DNA of 37,001 nucleotides from Desulfohalobiaceae bacterium (GTDB lineage Bacteria; Desulfobacterota; Desulfovibrionia; Desulfovibrionales; Desulfothermaceae): NCBI GenBank assembly GCA_027063985.1, contig JAMOQN010000153.1, positions 1 to 37,001 of the forward strand, read 5' to 3'. Shown piece by piece: positions 1 to 10,226 of this stretch (position 1 is its first letter; each line of letters starts with the position of its first letter). The notes under the pieces were generated by a model. It saw only the letters and a program-made list of their open reading frames with translations, ran no database searches and was not told where the DNA came from. The position numbers and the translations under genes were made by a program.

Positions 1-153
1 TGGAATCGGGATGAAAACGAAGCACAGATGCAAAGACTAATGCAGGATAACAAGGGTGTCAAAATTGAGATAGAAAAAGAGGTTAAAATAGATTTTACCA
101 GTGATTTGAGGGAATTTTTTTATGGAGTAACCTTGGTAAAAAATAGTTTGTAA
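1..153 (+). CDS. C-terminal end of an unidentified protein (5' truncated by window edge)
   Basis: Frame 1 is open from base 1 to a TAA at 151-153 (WNRDENEAQMQRLMQDNKGVKIEIEKEVKIDFTSDLREFFYGVTLVKNSL*). Confidence 0.5.
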   Translation, partial: WNRDENEAQMQRLMQDNKGVKIEIEKEVKIDFTSDLREFFYGVTLVKNSL

Positions 154-212
154 AATGCAATTAGAAGAAGTTAAGTTGTCTATAAGACTATTGAGGAATT
201 TACAAAAAAAGA

Positions 213-860
213 TTATAAATGAAGTAATAGTTTTAACCAGAGAGGCATCAGAGAAGTTACACACAAAACAGCACTAAACCCTATACCTACAACCCACTGT
301 AAAAATGATAATCTTTTATCCAGAGCGTTGAATCTCACCTCTATTTCTCTATGTAACGCCTCGAATTTTTTGTCAGCAGCTTCAAATCTAGCATTCATTT
401 CTCTTTGTAATGCTTCGAATTTTTTATCAATAGCTTCAAATCTTTTGTCAATAGCCTCGAATCTGGCATTTATTTCTTTTTGTATGGCCTCGAATCTTTT
501 ATCCATGGCCTCGAATCTTTTGTCAACAGCTTCGAATCTAGCATTCATTTCTTTTTGTAGGGCCTCGAATCTTTTGTCAGTAGCTTCAAACCTGGCAGCT
601 ATTTCGTTTAGGAGGGCATTGAATTTCTTATCCACGGCTTCAAATCTAGCTGCATCCATTTCCCTTAAGGCCTTGAGTTCCTCTTCAACCCTAATAAAGC
701 GTTCCATTAAGGAAAGTTCTTTGGCCCGTTGTTCATTTAAAAGAACAAATTGTTCCAGTTCTTTTTTAATGAATTTGCTAACATACTTTTTGAGATATTC
801 TTCTAGTATTTCTGGTGGAATTTGATGGGTGATATTGTTAGATTGTGTAACATCTGTCAT
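213..860 (-). CDS. Coiled-coil repeat protein with C-terminal transmembrane segment
   Basis: 215-aa ORF with repeated ARFEAxD / KRFEALQKEMN motifs, then a hydrophobic C-terminus (WVVGIGFSAVLCVTSLMPLWLKLLL). Confidence 0.75.
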   Translation of the reverse strand: MTDVTQSNNITHQIPPEILEEYLKKYVSKFIKKELEQFVLLNEQRAKELSLMERFIRVEEELKALREMDAARFEAVDKKFNALLNEIAARFEATDKRFEALQKEMNARFEAVDKRFEAMDKRFEAIQKEINARFEAIDKRFEAIDKKFEALQREMNARFEAADKKFEALHREIEVRFNALDKRLSFLQWVVGIGFSAVLCVTSLMPLWLKLLLHL

Positions 861-929
861 GTTATAAAATCTATTTTAAATATTTTTTTAAGTCAAGAAT
901 TCTCTGTTCATTTTTTGATTATTTATCAC

Positions 930-958
930 TTGAATTTTTTCAACTTTTAAATTAGATT
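930..958 (+). promoter_or_regulatory. Possible sigma70-type promoter for tRNA-Val
   Basis: TTGAAT (930-935), 17-nt spacer, TAGATT (953-958), ending 10 nt before the tRNA 5' end. Confidence 0.4.
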
Positions 959-968
959 GTCTTCACAT

Positions 969-1041
969 GGGCGGTTAACTCAGTGGTTAGAGTGCCACCT
1001 TCACACGGTGGAAGTCCGGGGTTCGAATCCCTGACCGCCCA
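969..1041 (+). tRNA. tRNA-Val (anticodon CAC)
   Basis: Acceptor GGGCGGT/ACCGCCC, anticodon arm CCACC-TTCACAC-GGTGG, T-loop GGTTCGAATCC; CCA not encoded. Confidence 0.95.
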
Positions 1042-1123
1042 TTTTTTATTTAAAACTACAAATAACTAAATATTTAATAATGTCCATCCTTTAATTTTTT
1101 TGTTCTCCAGACATTTTAATTAT

Positions 1124-1588
1124 ATGCATGTTGTGTTGTTTGAACCAGAAATTCCGCCTAACACAGGTAATATAGCTCGCCTTTGCGTAGCTACAAACAC
1201 ACCTCTTCACTTGATTGAACCTCTGGGATTTAGTTTAGAAGACAAATATCTAAAAAGGGCAGGACTGGATTATTGGCCATATTTGGATCTCTTTGTTTGG
1301 AAAAATTGGGATGCTTTTTTAAAGGATGTAAAACCTGCTCCAGAGAAATTGATTTTCACCACAAAAAGGGCAGAACAATCAATATATGAACACAAATTTT
1401 TAGGAGATGAATTTCTGGTGTTTGGCCCTGAGACAAGGGGGCTTCCTGATTATCTTTTGAACTTATATCCCCATAAAGTCAGTATCCCAATGTGGGGGAA
1501 AACCAGGAGCTTAAATCTATCTAGCTCTGTTGCTATTTGTGTGTATGAGGCATACAGGCAGGTAAAAAAATGGAGCACAAATAAATGA
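1124..1588 (+). CDS. trmL: tRNA (cytidine(34)-2'-O)-methyltransferase, TrmL/SPOUT family
   Basis: MHVVLFEPEIPPNTGNIARLC N-terminus and C-terminal RSLNLSSSVAICVYEAYRQ SPOUT knot. The ORF track starts at a TTG at 1100; ATG at 1124 is preferred. Confidence 0.88.
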   Translation: MHVVLFEPEIPPNTGNIARLCVATNTPLHLIEPLGFSLEDKYLKRAGLDYWPYLDLFVWKNWDAFLKDVKPAPEKLIFTTKRAEQSIYEHKFLGDEFLVFGPETRGLPDYLLNLYPHKVSIPMWGKTRSLNLSSSVAICVYEAYRQVKKWSTNK

Positions 1589-2514
1589 ATATTTTTCTTT
1601 ATTTTGTTGCGTTTTTATTGGATTTAATCTTTAAGGATGTAGAACTCTGGCCTCATCCTGTTAGATTTATTGGAGAACTTTTAAATAAATTAGAACTTAT
1701 ATCTAGAAATCAAGATAAGATTCCCTTGAGGATTGCAGGTATTTTTTCGTTAATTATTTCCTGTATGGTGGTGGGGGGTGTAGTGTTTTCTCTAACATCC
1801 CTGCCTGTTTTAGGAGTCGTATTAAGTTTGTATTTTGCATATGCAGGCTTATCCCTTGGTGGGCTTATTGAGAAAGGCCGTGAAGTTATAGATTTGTGTA
1901 AAAAGAACAATATAGATGGTGCAAGGAAAAAACTATCTTATTTGGTTAGCAGGGAAACATCTAATATGGATGAGAAAGAGATATTAAAAACCCTATCAGA
2001 AACCCTTAGTGAAAATATAAATGATGGTTTTTTTGCCCCTTTTTTTTACTTGCTTATAGGCGGACCTGTATTCCTCTGGATTTATAAAACAGTTAGTACC
2101 ATGGACTCCATGTGGGGCTATAAAAATGATAGATGGAGGGAACTTGGATGGGCAGGGGCAAAAATGGATGATATCCTTGGGATTATTCCAGCCAGGATTA
2201 GCTTTTGCTGTATGTTTTTGTTTTATTTTATAAAAACTAGAGATACTCATTTTTATAAAAAGGTTAAATTGGCCATTGAGGATGCAAAAAAGATGGAGAG
2301 TCCAAATGCTGGATGGCCAATGGCTGCATGTGGAATCATATTTGATTGTGAAATGGGGGGCAGAGCTATATATTTTGGGAAAACAAAGATAAAGCCCAAA
2401 ATAGGGGGACAAAAAAATTGGAGTGTTTACGATGTAGAAAAATTACTTGATTTTCTTTTGTGGTGTGGTGTTTTTTCTTGTGCATTATTATTAAGTATTA
2501 GGGCTCTTTTATGA
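1585..2514 (+). CDS. cbiB: Adenosylcobinamide-phosphate synthase (CbiB/CobD family)
   Basis: Motifs LLDLIFKDVELWPHPVRFIGELLNKLE, YKTVSTMDSMWGYKNDRW, WAGAKMDDILGIIPARI, ESPNAGWPMAA typical of CbiB; overlaps trmL stop. Confidence 0.88.
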   Translation: MNIFLYFVAFLLDLIFKDVELWPHPVRFIGELLNKLELISRNQDKIPLRIAGIFSLIISCMVVGGVVFSLTSLPVLGVVLSLYFAYAGLSLGGLIEKGREVIDLCKKNNIDGARKKLSYLVSRETSNMDEKEILKTLSETLSENINDGFFAPFFYLLIGGPVFLWIYKTVSTMDSMWGYKNDRWRELGWAGAKMDDILGIIPARISFCCMFLFYFIKTRDTHFYKKVKLAIEDAKKMESPNAGWPMAACGIIFDCEMGGRAIYFGKTKIKPKIGGQKNWSVYDVEKLLDFLLWCGVFSCALLLSIRALL

Positions 2515-3419
2515 AAAGATTTGCCTATTATTCACTGTTTGCCGCCATAATTACAATCGTAATAAAATTCAGTGCATATTTTATAACCTCCAGTATAGGT
2601 ATTTTATCAGATGCACTTGAATCATTTATCAATCTTTTTGCCAGCATATTTTTAATCTATTCTGTTACTGTTAGCCAGCGTCCAAGTGACAAAGACCATT
2701 TGTATGGCCATGGCAAAATAGAGTATTTATCCAGTGCGTTCGAGGGTTTTTTAATCCTATTAGCTGGCATCGGTATTTTATATGGAAGCATTGATAGGAT
2801 AATTAATCCGCACATTATTTCAGGTATTGGATATGGAATATTTTTATCCATTATTTGTGGGGCAATAAATTTTTTGACGAGTCTTATTTTGTTTAAAGGT
2901 GCCAAAAAATTTGATTCAATTGCTTTGGAAGCTGATGCAAAACATCTATTAAGTGATGTTATGAGTACAGTTGGACTAGTTGTTACCCTTTTTATAATGT
3001 ATTTAGATCCTAAAAAATTATGGTTTTTAGATCCTATTATTGGAATCTTTATTGGTTTAAATATTTTAAGGATGTCTTATCCTGTTTTAAAAAAATCAAT
3101 TTCAGGTCTTATGGATTATACATTGCCAGATGAGGAAATAGAAAAGATAAAATCCATAATAAAAGAGCATAGAAAAGACATTGGTAAGTGGCATGGTCTA
3201 AAGGCAAGAAAATCGGGATCTAAAAGATTTATTGAATTTCATCTCTTGGTCCCTGGGGAGATGAGCGTAAAAAAGAGCCATGATATATGTTGTGAGATAG
3301 AAAAAGACATTCAAAAACACCTTCCAGGCTCCCACGTAATAATCCATGTGGAACCAGAAGAGGATATGGTTTCATGGGATGGAAAAATGGTTGGGGGTCT
3401 AAGCCCTACAGACGAGTGA
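2511..3419 (+). CDS. Cation diffusion facilitator family transporter
   Basis: SIGILSDALESFINLFAS and HLYGHGKIEYLSS motifs, then DAKHLLSDV and a C-terminal cytoplasmic domain (HDICCEIEKDI..HVIIHVEP). Confidence 0.85.
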   Translation: MKRFAYYSLFAAIITIVIKFSAYFITSSIGILSDALESFINLFASIFLIYSVTVSQRPSDKDHLYGHGKIEYLSSAFEGFLILLAGIGILYGSIDRIINPHIISGIGYGIFLSIICGAINFLTSLILFKGAKKFDSIALEADAKHLLSDVMSTVGLVVTLFIMYLDPKKLWFLDPIIGIFIGLNILRMSYPVLKKSISGLMDYTLPDEEIEKIKSIIKEHRKDIGKWHGLKARKSGSKRFIEFHLLVPGEMSVKKSHDICCEIEKDIQKHLPGSHVIIHVEPEEDMVSWDGKMVGGLSPTDE

Positions 3420-3634
3420 GTGTCCTTTAGCATGTCTCAAATTTCTTGACTGGAAGATTTTTTTAACTTATTAAAGCTTGATTGTTAAATTTTTTATTTG
3501 CAATGGATACAGGCAAAGGAGAGGTTTTGGTTTAAAATTAATTTTGTGGACAGTGGATAGCTGATAGATGGGAAAGGACCACTGGGTCCAGGTAACAAAA
3601 ATGGATAGATTTTAATATGTTTAAGGAGTGAAAA

Positions 3635-5131
3635 TTGAGTAGTACAGAGGCAAAGAGTAGCTTATTAAAACAAAGGTTTGAAAAGGCAGAAAAATTAGAA
3701 AAACAAGGAATAAATCTCTTTCCAAACACATTTAGAAAAAAACACGATATTATTGAGATAAAAGAAAAGTATAAGTCATTATCAAATGAAGAACTTGAAA
3801 AGGTTGAAGAACAAAGTGTGATAGCTGGAAGGTTGATGGCTGTAAGGTCCTTTGGAAAGGCAACTTTTGCGCATATACAGGATGGGTCTGATAGGATTCA
3901 GATATTTTTGCAACAAAAAGAGCTTGGTGCTGACAAGTATAAATTTTTCAAAAAGCTGGATATTGGTGATATAATTGGTGTTATAGGAAAGCCCTTTTTA
4001 ACAAAGACAGGAGAGCTTACCTTAAATGTAAGTGATTTTGAATTGGTGACCAAGTCTCTTCGCCCCCTTCCTGAAAAATTTCATGGCCTAAAAGATGTGG
4101 AGGCGAGATATAGGCAGAGGTACGTTGACCTTATAGTAAATCCAAAGGTTAGAGAGATCTTTAGGACCAGGACTAAAATACTAAAGTTGATTAGACAATA
4201 TTTAGACGAAAGGGGGTTTATGGAAGTTGAGACCCCTATGATGCAGGTTATTCCAGGGGGTGCTACTGCCAAACCCTTTGAGACATATCATAATGCCTTG
4301 GGAATGAAGCTTTATTTAAGGATAGCTCCTGAGCTTTATTTGAAAAGATTGTTGGTTGGTGGGTTTGAGAGGGTTTATGAAATCAACAGGAATTTTAGAA
4401 ACGAAGGAATATCAACACAGCACAATCCTGAGTTCACAATGTTGGAATTCTACATGGCATATGCTGACTACAATGATTTGTTCAAGATAACAGAAGATAT
4501 GTTTTCTTATCTGGCTCAGGAGATTTTGGGGTCACAGAAAGTAAATTATCAGGGAAATGAGATAGATTTAACCCCTCCCTGGAACAAACTCAGTTTTTAT
4601 GAATCACTGGAAAAAATAGGTGGGCTTTCCAAAGATCAATATCAAGATATAGAAAAGGCAAAAAATCTGGTACGGGAACTTGGGGAAAATGTAAAAGAGT
4701 ATGAGAGTCTTGGAAAAATTCAAACAAAACTCTTTGATCTTTTGGTGGAGCCAAAGTTAATACAGCCCCATTTTATATATCACTATCCAACAGAAGTCTC
4801 TCCCCTATCCAGACGCAATGACAAAGACCCATCAATTACAGACAGGTTCGAGCTCTTTATTACAGGAAGGGAGATGGCAAACGCTTTTTCAGAATTGAAC
4901 GATCCCAGGGATCAAAAAAAGAGATTTGAAGAGCAGGTAAAAGAAAAGGCCAAAGGAGAAGAAGAGGCCCATTTTATGGACCAGGATTATGTGCGTGCCT
5001 TAGAATATGGTATGCCTCCTGCTGCTGGTGAAGGGATTGGAATTGATAGGCTCGTTATGTTGTTTACTGACTCTCCATCTATAAGAGAAGTGATATTGTT
5101 CCCTCTACTTAAGCCAGAAAAAGATAAGTAA
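3635..5131 (+). CDS. lysS: Lysine--tRNA ligase, class II
   Basis: OB-fold region plus class II motifs ([90 protein letters not shown]). TTG start preceded by AAGGAG. Confidence 0.95.
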   Translation: MSSTEAKSSLLKQRFEKAEKLEKQGINLFPNTFRKKHDIIEIKEKYKSLSNEELEKVEEQSVIAGRLMAVRSFGKATFAHIQDGSDRIQIFLQQKELGADKYKFFKKLDIGDIIGVIGKPFLTKTGELTLNVSDFELVTKSLRPLPEKFHGLKDVEARYRQRYVDLIVNPKVREIFRTRTKILKLIRQYLDERGFMEVETPMMQVIPGGATAKPFETYHNALGMKLYLRIAPELYLKRLLVGGFERVYEINRNFRNEGISTQHNPEFTMLEFYMAYADYNDLFKITEDMFSYLAQEILGSQKVNYQGNEIDLTPPWNKLSFYESLEKIGGLSKDQYQDIEKAKNLVRELGENVKEYESLGKIQTKLFDLLVEPKLIQPHFIYHYPTEVSPLSRRNDKDPSITDRFELFITGREMANAFSELNDPRDQKKRFEEQVKEKAKGEEEAHFMDQDYVRALEYGMPPAAGEGIGIDRLVMLFTDSPSIREVILFPLLKPEKDK

Positions 5132-5134
5132 CAT

Positions 5135-6361
5135 ATGTCATCCTTTGAGCTTTTTGTTGCCACTAGATATCTTTTAAGCCGTAGAAAACATAGCTTCATA
5201 TCTGTAATATCTATTTTTTCCATTGCAGGTATTGGACTTGGAGTAGCTGCCTTAATTGTTGTTTTAGGTGTTATGAATGGATTTTCCAATAATCTTCAGG
5301 AAAAGATTTTAGGTGTCAACGCTCATCTAATTATCACCAGTGTGCAAGGTCCTATTGCAGATTATGGAAAGGTATGTGAGAAGGTAAATAAGGTTCAAGG
5401 TGTAAAAGGGGCAATGCCTTTTTTGTACACTGAAGTAATGGTGAGTTCCCAAAATGGCGTTAAAGGAGTTGTTTTAAGGGGTATTGATCCTGATTTAGCC
5501 AAAAAGGTTTTGAGGCTAGAAAAGGATTTGGTTGTGGGTTCTATAGATGATTTGTCCCCCTCTTCTATTCCACCAGTAATTATTGGAAAAGAGCTTGCCT
5601 TTAAACTGGGATTGGGAAGGGGAAGTTTTTTAAATATTTTGAGTCCCACTGGAGGAACCTCTTCCTTTGGATTTATTCCCAAAATCAAGGCATTTAAGGT
5701 AGTAGGGATATTTGATACAGGCATGTATGAATATGACTCTTCTCTGATTTATACAAATATACCTTCTGCCCAAAAATTAATAGGATTTAAAAGAGATGTA
5801 GTATCTGGCATTGAGGCGAGTTTATATGATGTATACAAGGCACCAGATATAGCCAGGCACCTGAGAAAAATTCTTGGACCTACGTATTTTATTCAGACAT
5901 GGATGGATATGAATAAAAATTTGTTTTCCGCCCTGAAGCTTGAAAAATTTGCAATGGGCGTAATTTTGGCAATGATTGTCTTAGTGGGGTCTTTTAGTAT
6001 AATTACAACCCTTTTTATGCTTGTTATGGAGAGGAAAAAGGATATAGCTATCTTGATATCAATGGGTGCCACAAAGAGAGAAATCAAAAGGATTTTTGTC
6101 TTGCTGGGCAGCTTAATTGGTTTTGTTGGGACTTTTGTTGGATATATATTTGGATTAGCGCTTGGATACCTTATTGAAAAATATCAATTTATAAAATTGC
6201 CTAAGGATGTTTATTACTTAGATCACCTTCCAATTGAATATAGTTCCTTAGACCTTGTGCTTATAGGGGTCGTGGCGATGTTGCTCTGTTTCTTAGCTAC
6301 CCTATATCCAGCATCCCAGGCAGCAAAGGTAGAACCAGCGCAGGTGCTAAGGTATGAATAA
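5135..6361 (+). CDS. lolC: Lipoprotein-releasing ABC transporter permease LolC/LolE
   Basis: FELFVATRYLLSRRKHSFISVISIFSIAGIGLGVAALIVVLGVMNGF and C-terminal LATLYPASQAAKVEPAQVLRYE. Confidence 0.92.
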   Translation: MSSFELFVATRYLLSRRKHSFISVISIFSIAGIGLGVAALIVVLGVMNGFSNNLQEKILGVNAHLIITSVQGPIADYGKVCEKVNKVQGVKGAMPFLYTEVMVSSQNGVKGVVLRGIDPDLAKKVLRLEKDLVVGSIDDLSPSSIPPVIIGKELAFKLGLGRGSFLNILSPTGGTSSFGFIPKIKAFKVVGIFDTGMYEYDSSLIYTNIPSAQKLIGFKRDVVSGIEASLYDVYKAPDIARHLRKILGPTYFIQTWMDMNKNLFSALKLEKFAMGVILAMIVLVGSFSIITTLFMLVMERKKDIAILISMGATKREIKRIFVLLGSLIGFVGTFVGYIFGLALGYLIEKYQFIKLPKDVYYLDHLPIEYSSLDLVLIGVVAMLLCFLATLYPASQAAKVEPAQVLRYE

Positions 6362-7028
6362 ACTGTTATATAAAGTAGAAGGTGTGACTAAAGATATTGT
6401 ATTGCCCAATGAAAGATTAAGTATTTTAAAGGGAGTAAATTTAAATATAAAAAAAGGCGAAAGCGTCGCTATTGTGGGTGCCTCAGGATCTGGAAAAAGT
6501 ACTTTGCTGCACATACTTGGAGGGCTTGACAGACCGAGTTTAGGAAGGGTTTTTTTTAAGGGCATGGATTTGACATCAATGGATGAATCTCAAAGGGCCT
6601 TATTTAGAAACAAATATATTGGCTTTGTGTTTCAGTTCCACCACCTCCTCGCTGAATTTAATGTATTGGAAAACGTTGCCATGCCTATGATTATAAGGGG
6701 GATTAAGAGAAAAAAGGCGTATAAAAGGGCTATTTTTGTGCTTGGTTTAGTTGGTATGGAGAAAAAGAAGAAACAGATGGTAAATACCTTATCTGGTGGT
6801 GAGAGGCAGCTTGTGGCCCTGGCTAGATCACTTGTAGGAGAGCCTGAAGTAGTGCTTGCTGATGAGCCAACAGGTAATTTAGATGGAGAAAATGCTGCAA
6901 AGGTGGGGGAAATATTCAAAAATTTAAATCAAGATATGGGACTTACAATAATAGTGGTGACCCATAACATGGAGCTTGCCAATCTAATGGGACGGGTTTT
7001 AAAACTTAAACATGGGAAGATCCAATGA
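6354..7028 (+). CDS. lolD: Lipoprotein-releasing ABC transporter ATP-binding protein LolD
   Basis: Walker A GASGSGKST, signature LSGGERQLVALARSL, Walker B VVLADEPTGNLD; overlaps the permease gene. Confidence 0.92.
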   Translation: MNKLLYKVEGVTKDIVLPNERLSILKGVNLNIKKGESVAIVGASGSGKSTLLHILGGLDRPSLGRVFFKGMDLTSMDESQRALFRNKYIGFVFQFHHLLAEFNVLENVAMPMIIRGIKRKKAYKRAIFVLGLVGMEKKKKQMVNTLSGGERQLVALARSLVGEPEVVLADEPTGNLDGENAAKVGEIFKNLNQDMGLTIIVVTHNMELANLMGRVLKLKHGKIQ

Positions 7029-9667
7029 GAAAAATCTTTGTTTTTTTTATAGTTATGAGTGTTTTTCTAGCCTCCTTTGCATATTGCAAGACAAAAACCA
7101 TCTTAGTCCTCCCTTTTGGATATAATGGATCTCCTAAGTATTCTTATTTAGTAGAAGATTTGCCAAAGCTCATAAAAAAAGAGCTGGAAAAAAAGGGGTT
7201 TTCTGTTTTTCCATTGCAAGATACTATGGCCTTACTACGAGAGCAGGGAATTACTGAACTAGATTCCAGCATTGTTAAAGACCTAACAATCTTGGCTGGG
7301 GCAGATTTTGGTTTGTACGGGAGTTTCACTCAAATAGGTGAAGGTTTTAGCATTGATGCCATGGTGGTTGATCCTTATGAATTGGGTGGCACTAGAACAA
7401 TTTCAATATCAAAAAATTCCATATTAGAATTAATGTCTGCTCTGTCATTATTGGCACAACAGGTAAAAGAGGCTGCATATCACAAAATGGTAATTAAGGA
7501 TATAAAAGTTAAAGGAAATAAAGTCTTGGGTTCTGATGTTGTTTTGATGCGGTTAAAAACAACTAAAGGTAGTGTATTTGATTTAAAAACAATAGATGAG
7601 GATTTAAAAAGGTTGTATAAAACTGGGTACTTTGATGATATTTCTGCGGATGTACAAGATACAGTAGATGGGAAAATAGTTACTTTTATTGTAAAAGAAA
7701 AGCCCATTATAGGGACAATTGAGATAAAAGGGGCTAAAAATATTGATAAAGATGATATTTTAGAGGCTATGGATACAAAGCCTAAAGGACTTTTAAATCT
7801 AAAGGTACTCAGTTCAGATCTAGAAAAAATAAGAGAATTGTATAAAAAGAAAGGTTATTATAATGTAAAAATATCGTATGAGGTAAAGAAAATATCTGTT
7901 GGTAGAGCAGAACTTATCTTACATATTCAGGAAGGTAAAAAACTCTATATAAAGAAAATCACCATAAAAGGGGTTAAACAATTAGACGAAGATGATGTAA
8001 AGGATGTCCTGGCCTTAAAGACAAGGGGATGGTTTTCATGGTTAACTGGAAGTGGAATATTTAAAGAAGAGCTCTTAGACAGGGACGTGGCTGCAATTGA
8101 GGCCTTTTATGCAAATAGGGGTTTTGTAGATGTAAGAGTTGGACAGCCAAAGGTAGAATTTAAAAAAAATGGAATCTATATTACTTTTACAGTGGTTGAA
8201 GGTCCCAGGTATAAGATAGGTAATATAAAGTTTAAAGGAAACTTACTAGTATCTAAAAAAGAACTTTTAAATCTTATTAAATTAGACGACTTAAAGAAAA
8301 AAGATAAATACTTTGATAGATCAGTACTCAGAAAGGATTCAGAGGCCATTAGAAAATTTTATGCTGATTATGGATATGCCTTTGCAGAGGTCAATGTAGA
8401 TATTTCCAGGAAGTTAGAACAAAAAAGAGTAGATGTTATTTTTGACATTATAAAGAGGCAGCTGGTATTTATTAACAGGGTTGAAGTGGAAGGAAATACC
8501 AAGACCAGAGAAAATGTAATAAGGAGATATCTTGCTATTTCAGATGGAGATAGGTTTAGCGCAAAAAAGATTGATTTTTCAAAGGAAATGTTAACAAAAC
8601 TGGATTATTTTGAGGAAGTAAATATAGAGACAATTCCAACAAAGAAAGAGGATGAGTTGGATTTAAAGGTCAAAGTTAAAGAGAAAAGCACTGGTTTTTT
8701 TAGTGCTGGTGCAGGTTATTCAAGTATAGATAAAGTATTTTTTACAGGTAAAATAACAGAGAGGAATCTCTTTGGTAGGGGATATCAACTCTCTTTTCAA
8801 GGCAGCTTTGGAAGCTCTTCATCATATTATTCTTTGAGTTTCTGGAATCCAAGTTTATATGATGGTCCCCTAGGGATAGGTACTGATCTCTATAATACAG
8901 AGAGGGAATATGACGACTATACCCTGGATAGGAGTGGTGGTTCCCTGAGATTTGGATATTCTGTTGGAAGATTTTCCAGGCTTTATTGGAATTTTTCCTC
9001 AGAAAAGTATAAGGTTTATGATATTGATGAATTTGCAAGTGATGAAATAAAGGATATAGAGGGAAGTAACTGGGCAAATTCTATATATGGTGCCCTTGTT
9101 AGGGACTCAACTAACAGGAATTTTAATCCAACCAAAGGAAGTTTAAATAAGATATCCCTTGAATATTCAGGAGGTATACTTGGTGGAGATGACAATTTTA
9201 TAAAATTTGGTTATGAGTTTGGCTATCATAAAAGTGTGTGGTGGAAACTTATTTTTAATGTTCATTTTCAAATGGGTTGGGTATTTGAAAATACCGGAGA
9301 AGATGTACCAGATTTCGAAAGATACTATCTTGGGGGGTTAAACAGTGTAAGGGGATATGATTATAGAGATATTTCCTGTTATGACAGTGAGGGCAATGAC
9401 ATTGGAGGGTATAAAATGTATTTTACTAATTGGGAGTTAACATTCCCCCTCAAAGAGGATATTGGACTCATAGGGTTGGTTTTCTTTGATGCAGGGAATG
9501 TTTGGGACAAAAATGAGATGTTCGATTTAGATCTATACAAAAGTGTTGGGTTTGGCATAAGATGGAACTCTCCAATGGGGCCATTAAGGTTGGAATATGG
9601 GTATCCCTTGGATGATCTAAAAGATAATAAGGGGAAGTTTGAATTTTCAGTTGGAACATTTTTTTAA
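7025..9667 (+). CDS. bamA: Outer membrane protein assembly factor BamA with an extra N-terminal domain
   Basis: Signal peptide, several POTRA domains (e.g. KDIKVKGNKVLGSDVVLMRLKTTKG), beta barrel with RYYLGGLNSVRGYDYRD and a terminal FSVGTFF. Confidence 0.92.
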   Translation: MRKIFVFFIVMSVFLASFAYCKTKTILVLPFGYNGSPKYSYLVEDLPKLIKKELEKKGFSVFPLQDTMALLREQGITELDSSIVKDLTILAGADFGLYGSFTQIGEGFSIDAMVVDPYELGGTRTISISKNSILELMSALSLLAQQVKEAAYHKMVIKDIKVKGNKVLGSDVVLMRLKTTKGSVFDLKTIDEDLKRLYKTGYFDDISADVQDTVDGKIVTFIVKEKPIIGTIEIKGAKNIDKDDILEAMDTKPKGLLNLKVLSSDLEKIRELYKKKGYYNVKISYEVKKISVGRAELILHIQEGKKLYIKKITIKGVKQLDEDDVKDVLALKTRGWFSWLTGSGIFKEELLDRDVAAIEAFYANRGFVDVRVGQPKVEFKKNGIYITFTVVEGPRYKIGNIKFKGNLLVSKKELLNLIKLDDLKKKDKYFDRSVLRKDSEAIRKFYADYGYAFAEVNVDISRKLEQKRVDVIFDIIKRQLVFINRVEVEGNTKTRENVIRRYLAISDGDRFSAKKIDFSKEMLTKLDYFEEVNIETIPTKKEDELDLKVKVKEKSTGFFSAGAGYSSIDKVFFTGKITERNLFGRGYQLSFQGSFGSSSSYYSLSFWNPSLYDGPLGIGTDLYNTEREYDDYTLDRSGGSLRFGYSVGRFSRLYWNFSSEKYKVYDIDEFASDEIKDIEGSNWANSIYGALVRDSTNRNFNPTKGSLNKISLEYSGGILGGDDNFIKFGYEFGYHKSVWWKLIFNVHFQMGWVFENTGEDVPDFERYYLGGLNSVRGYDYRDISCYDSEGNDIGGYKMYFTNWELTFPLKEDIGLIGLVFFDAGNVWDKNEMFDLDLYKSVGFGIRWNSPMGPLRLEYGYPLDDLKDNKGKFEFSVGTFF

Positions 9668-9691
9668 TGAATAACAATTAGGAGGATAATC

Positions 9692-10225
9692 ATGAAAAAA
9701 ATTTTATTTGTCATTTTGGTTATGTGTCTTATTTGGCCCAGTGTTGTTTTTTCTGGAAATATAAAGATAGGAGTGGTTGATCTCCAGGCTGTTCTTGAGA
9801 AGTGTGAAGCAGGAAAGGCAGCAATTGCAAAGTTAAAGGCCGAGTTTAAAAGCTTAAAAGACAAGCTGGACAAGAAAAAACAAGCAATAGATAAGCTAAG
9901 GGCACAAATTGAAAAACAAAAACTCATGTTAACCCAGGAAGCACAGATAGATAAGGAATTGGAATACAAACAAAAGGTTCAGGAGTTTAAGACATTATAC
10001 TCTACGTATCAACAAAAAATGCGTATTAAAGAGCGTCAGCTAAGAGAACCTATTGTAAAAGAACTGGAAAAGGTACTGCAAAAATATGGCAAAGAAAGGA
10101 ATTTTACTTTGATAATAGATAAGAGGAATAGTGGTGCGGTTTACAGTAGTCCCACAATAGATATTACAAAAGAAGTAATAGTTGAATTCAATAAGGCCTG
10201 GAGGGCCAGGAAAAAGAAAAAATAA
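9692..10225 (+). CDS. skp: OmpH/Skp family periplasmic chaperone
   Basis: Signal peptide; [25 protein letters not shown], charged coiled coil, [27 protein letters not shown]; position between bamA and lpxD. Confidence 0.88.
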   Translation: MKKILFVILVMCLIWPSVVFSGNIKIGVVDLQAVLEKCEAGKAAIAKLKAEFKSLKDKLDKKKQAIDKLRAQIEKQKLMLTQEAQIDKELEYKQKVQEFKTLYSTYQQKMRIKERQLREPIVKELEKVLQKYGKERNFTLIIDKRNSGAVYSSPTIDITKEVIVEFNKAWRARKKKK

Positions 10226-10226
10226 C

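Noticed and set aside
339-650. Regularly spaced short repeats that could suggest a CRISPR array
   Set aside because: Repeats are in-frame 21/33-nt units of a coiled-coil CDS without unique spacers.
328-825. 165-aa plus-strand ORF (repetitive ASNLLSxASNLAFISF)
   Set aside because: It is the antisense of the coiled-coil repeat gene at 213-860; the open frame results from repeated codons on the other strand.
1996-2412. 138-aa minus-strand ORF antisense to cbiB
   Set aside because: No recognisable domain and fully overlaps a well-supported CDS; the same applies to the other long antisense ORFs in the track (e.g. 8742-9077, 13996-14481, 15245-15790, 29567-30121, 30533-31021).
3580-3600. GGACC-ACTG-GGTCC hairpin upstream of lysS as a T-box or riboswitch
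   Set aside because: Too short, with no T-box sequence or specifier-loop architecture visible; insufficient for a call.
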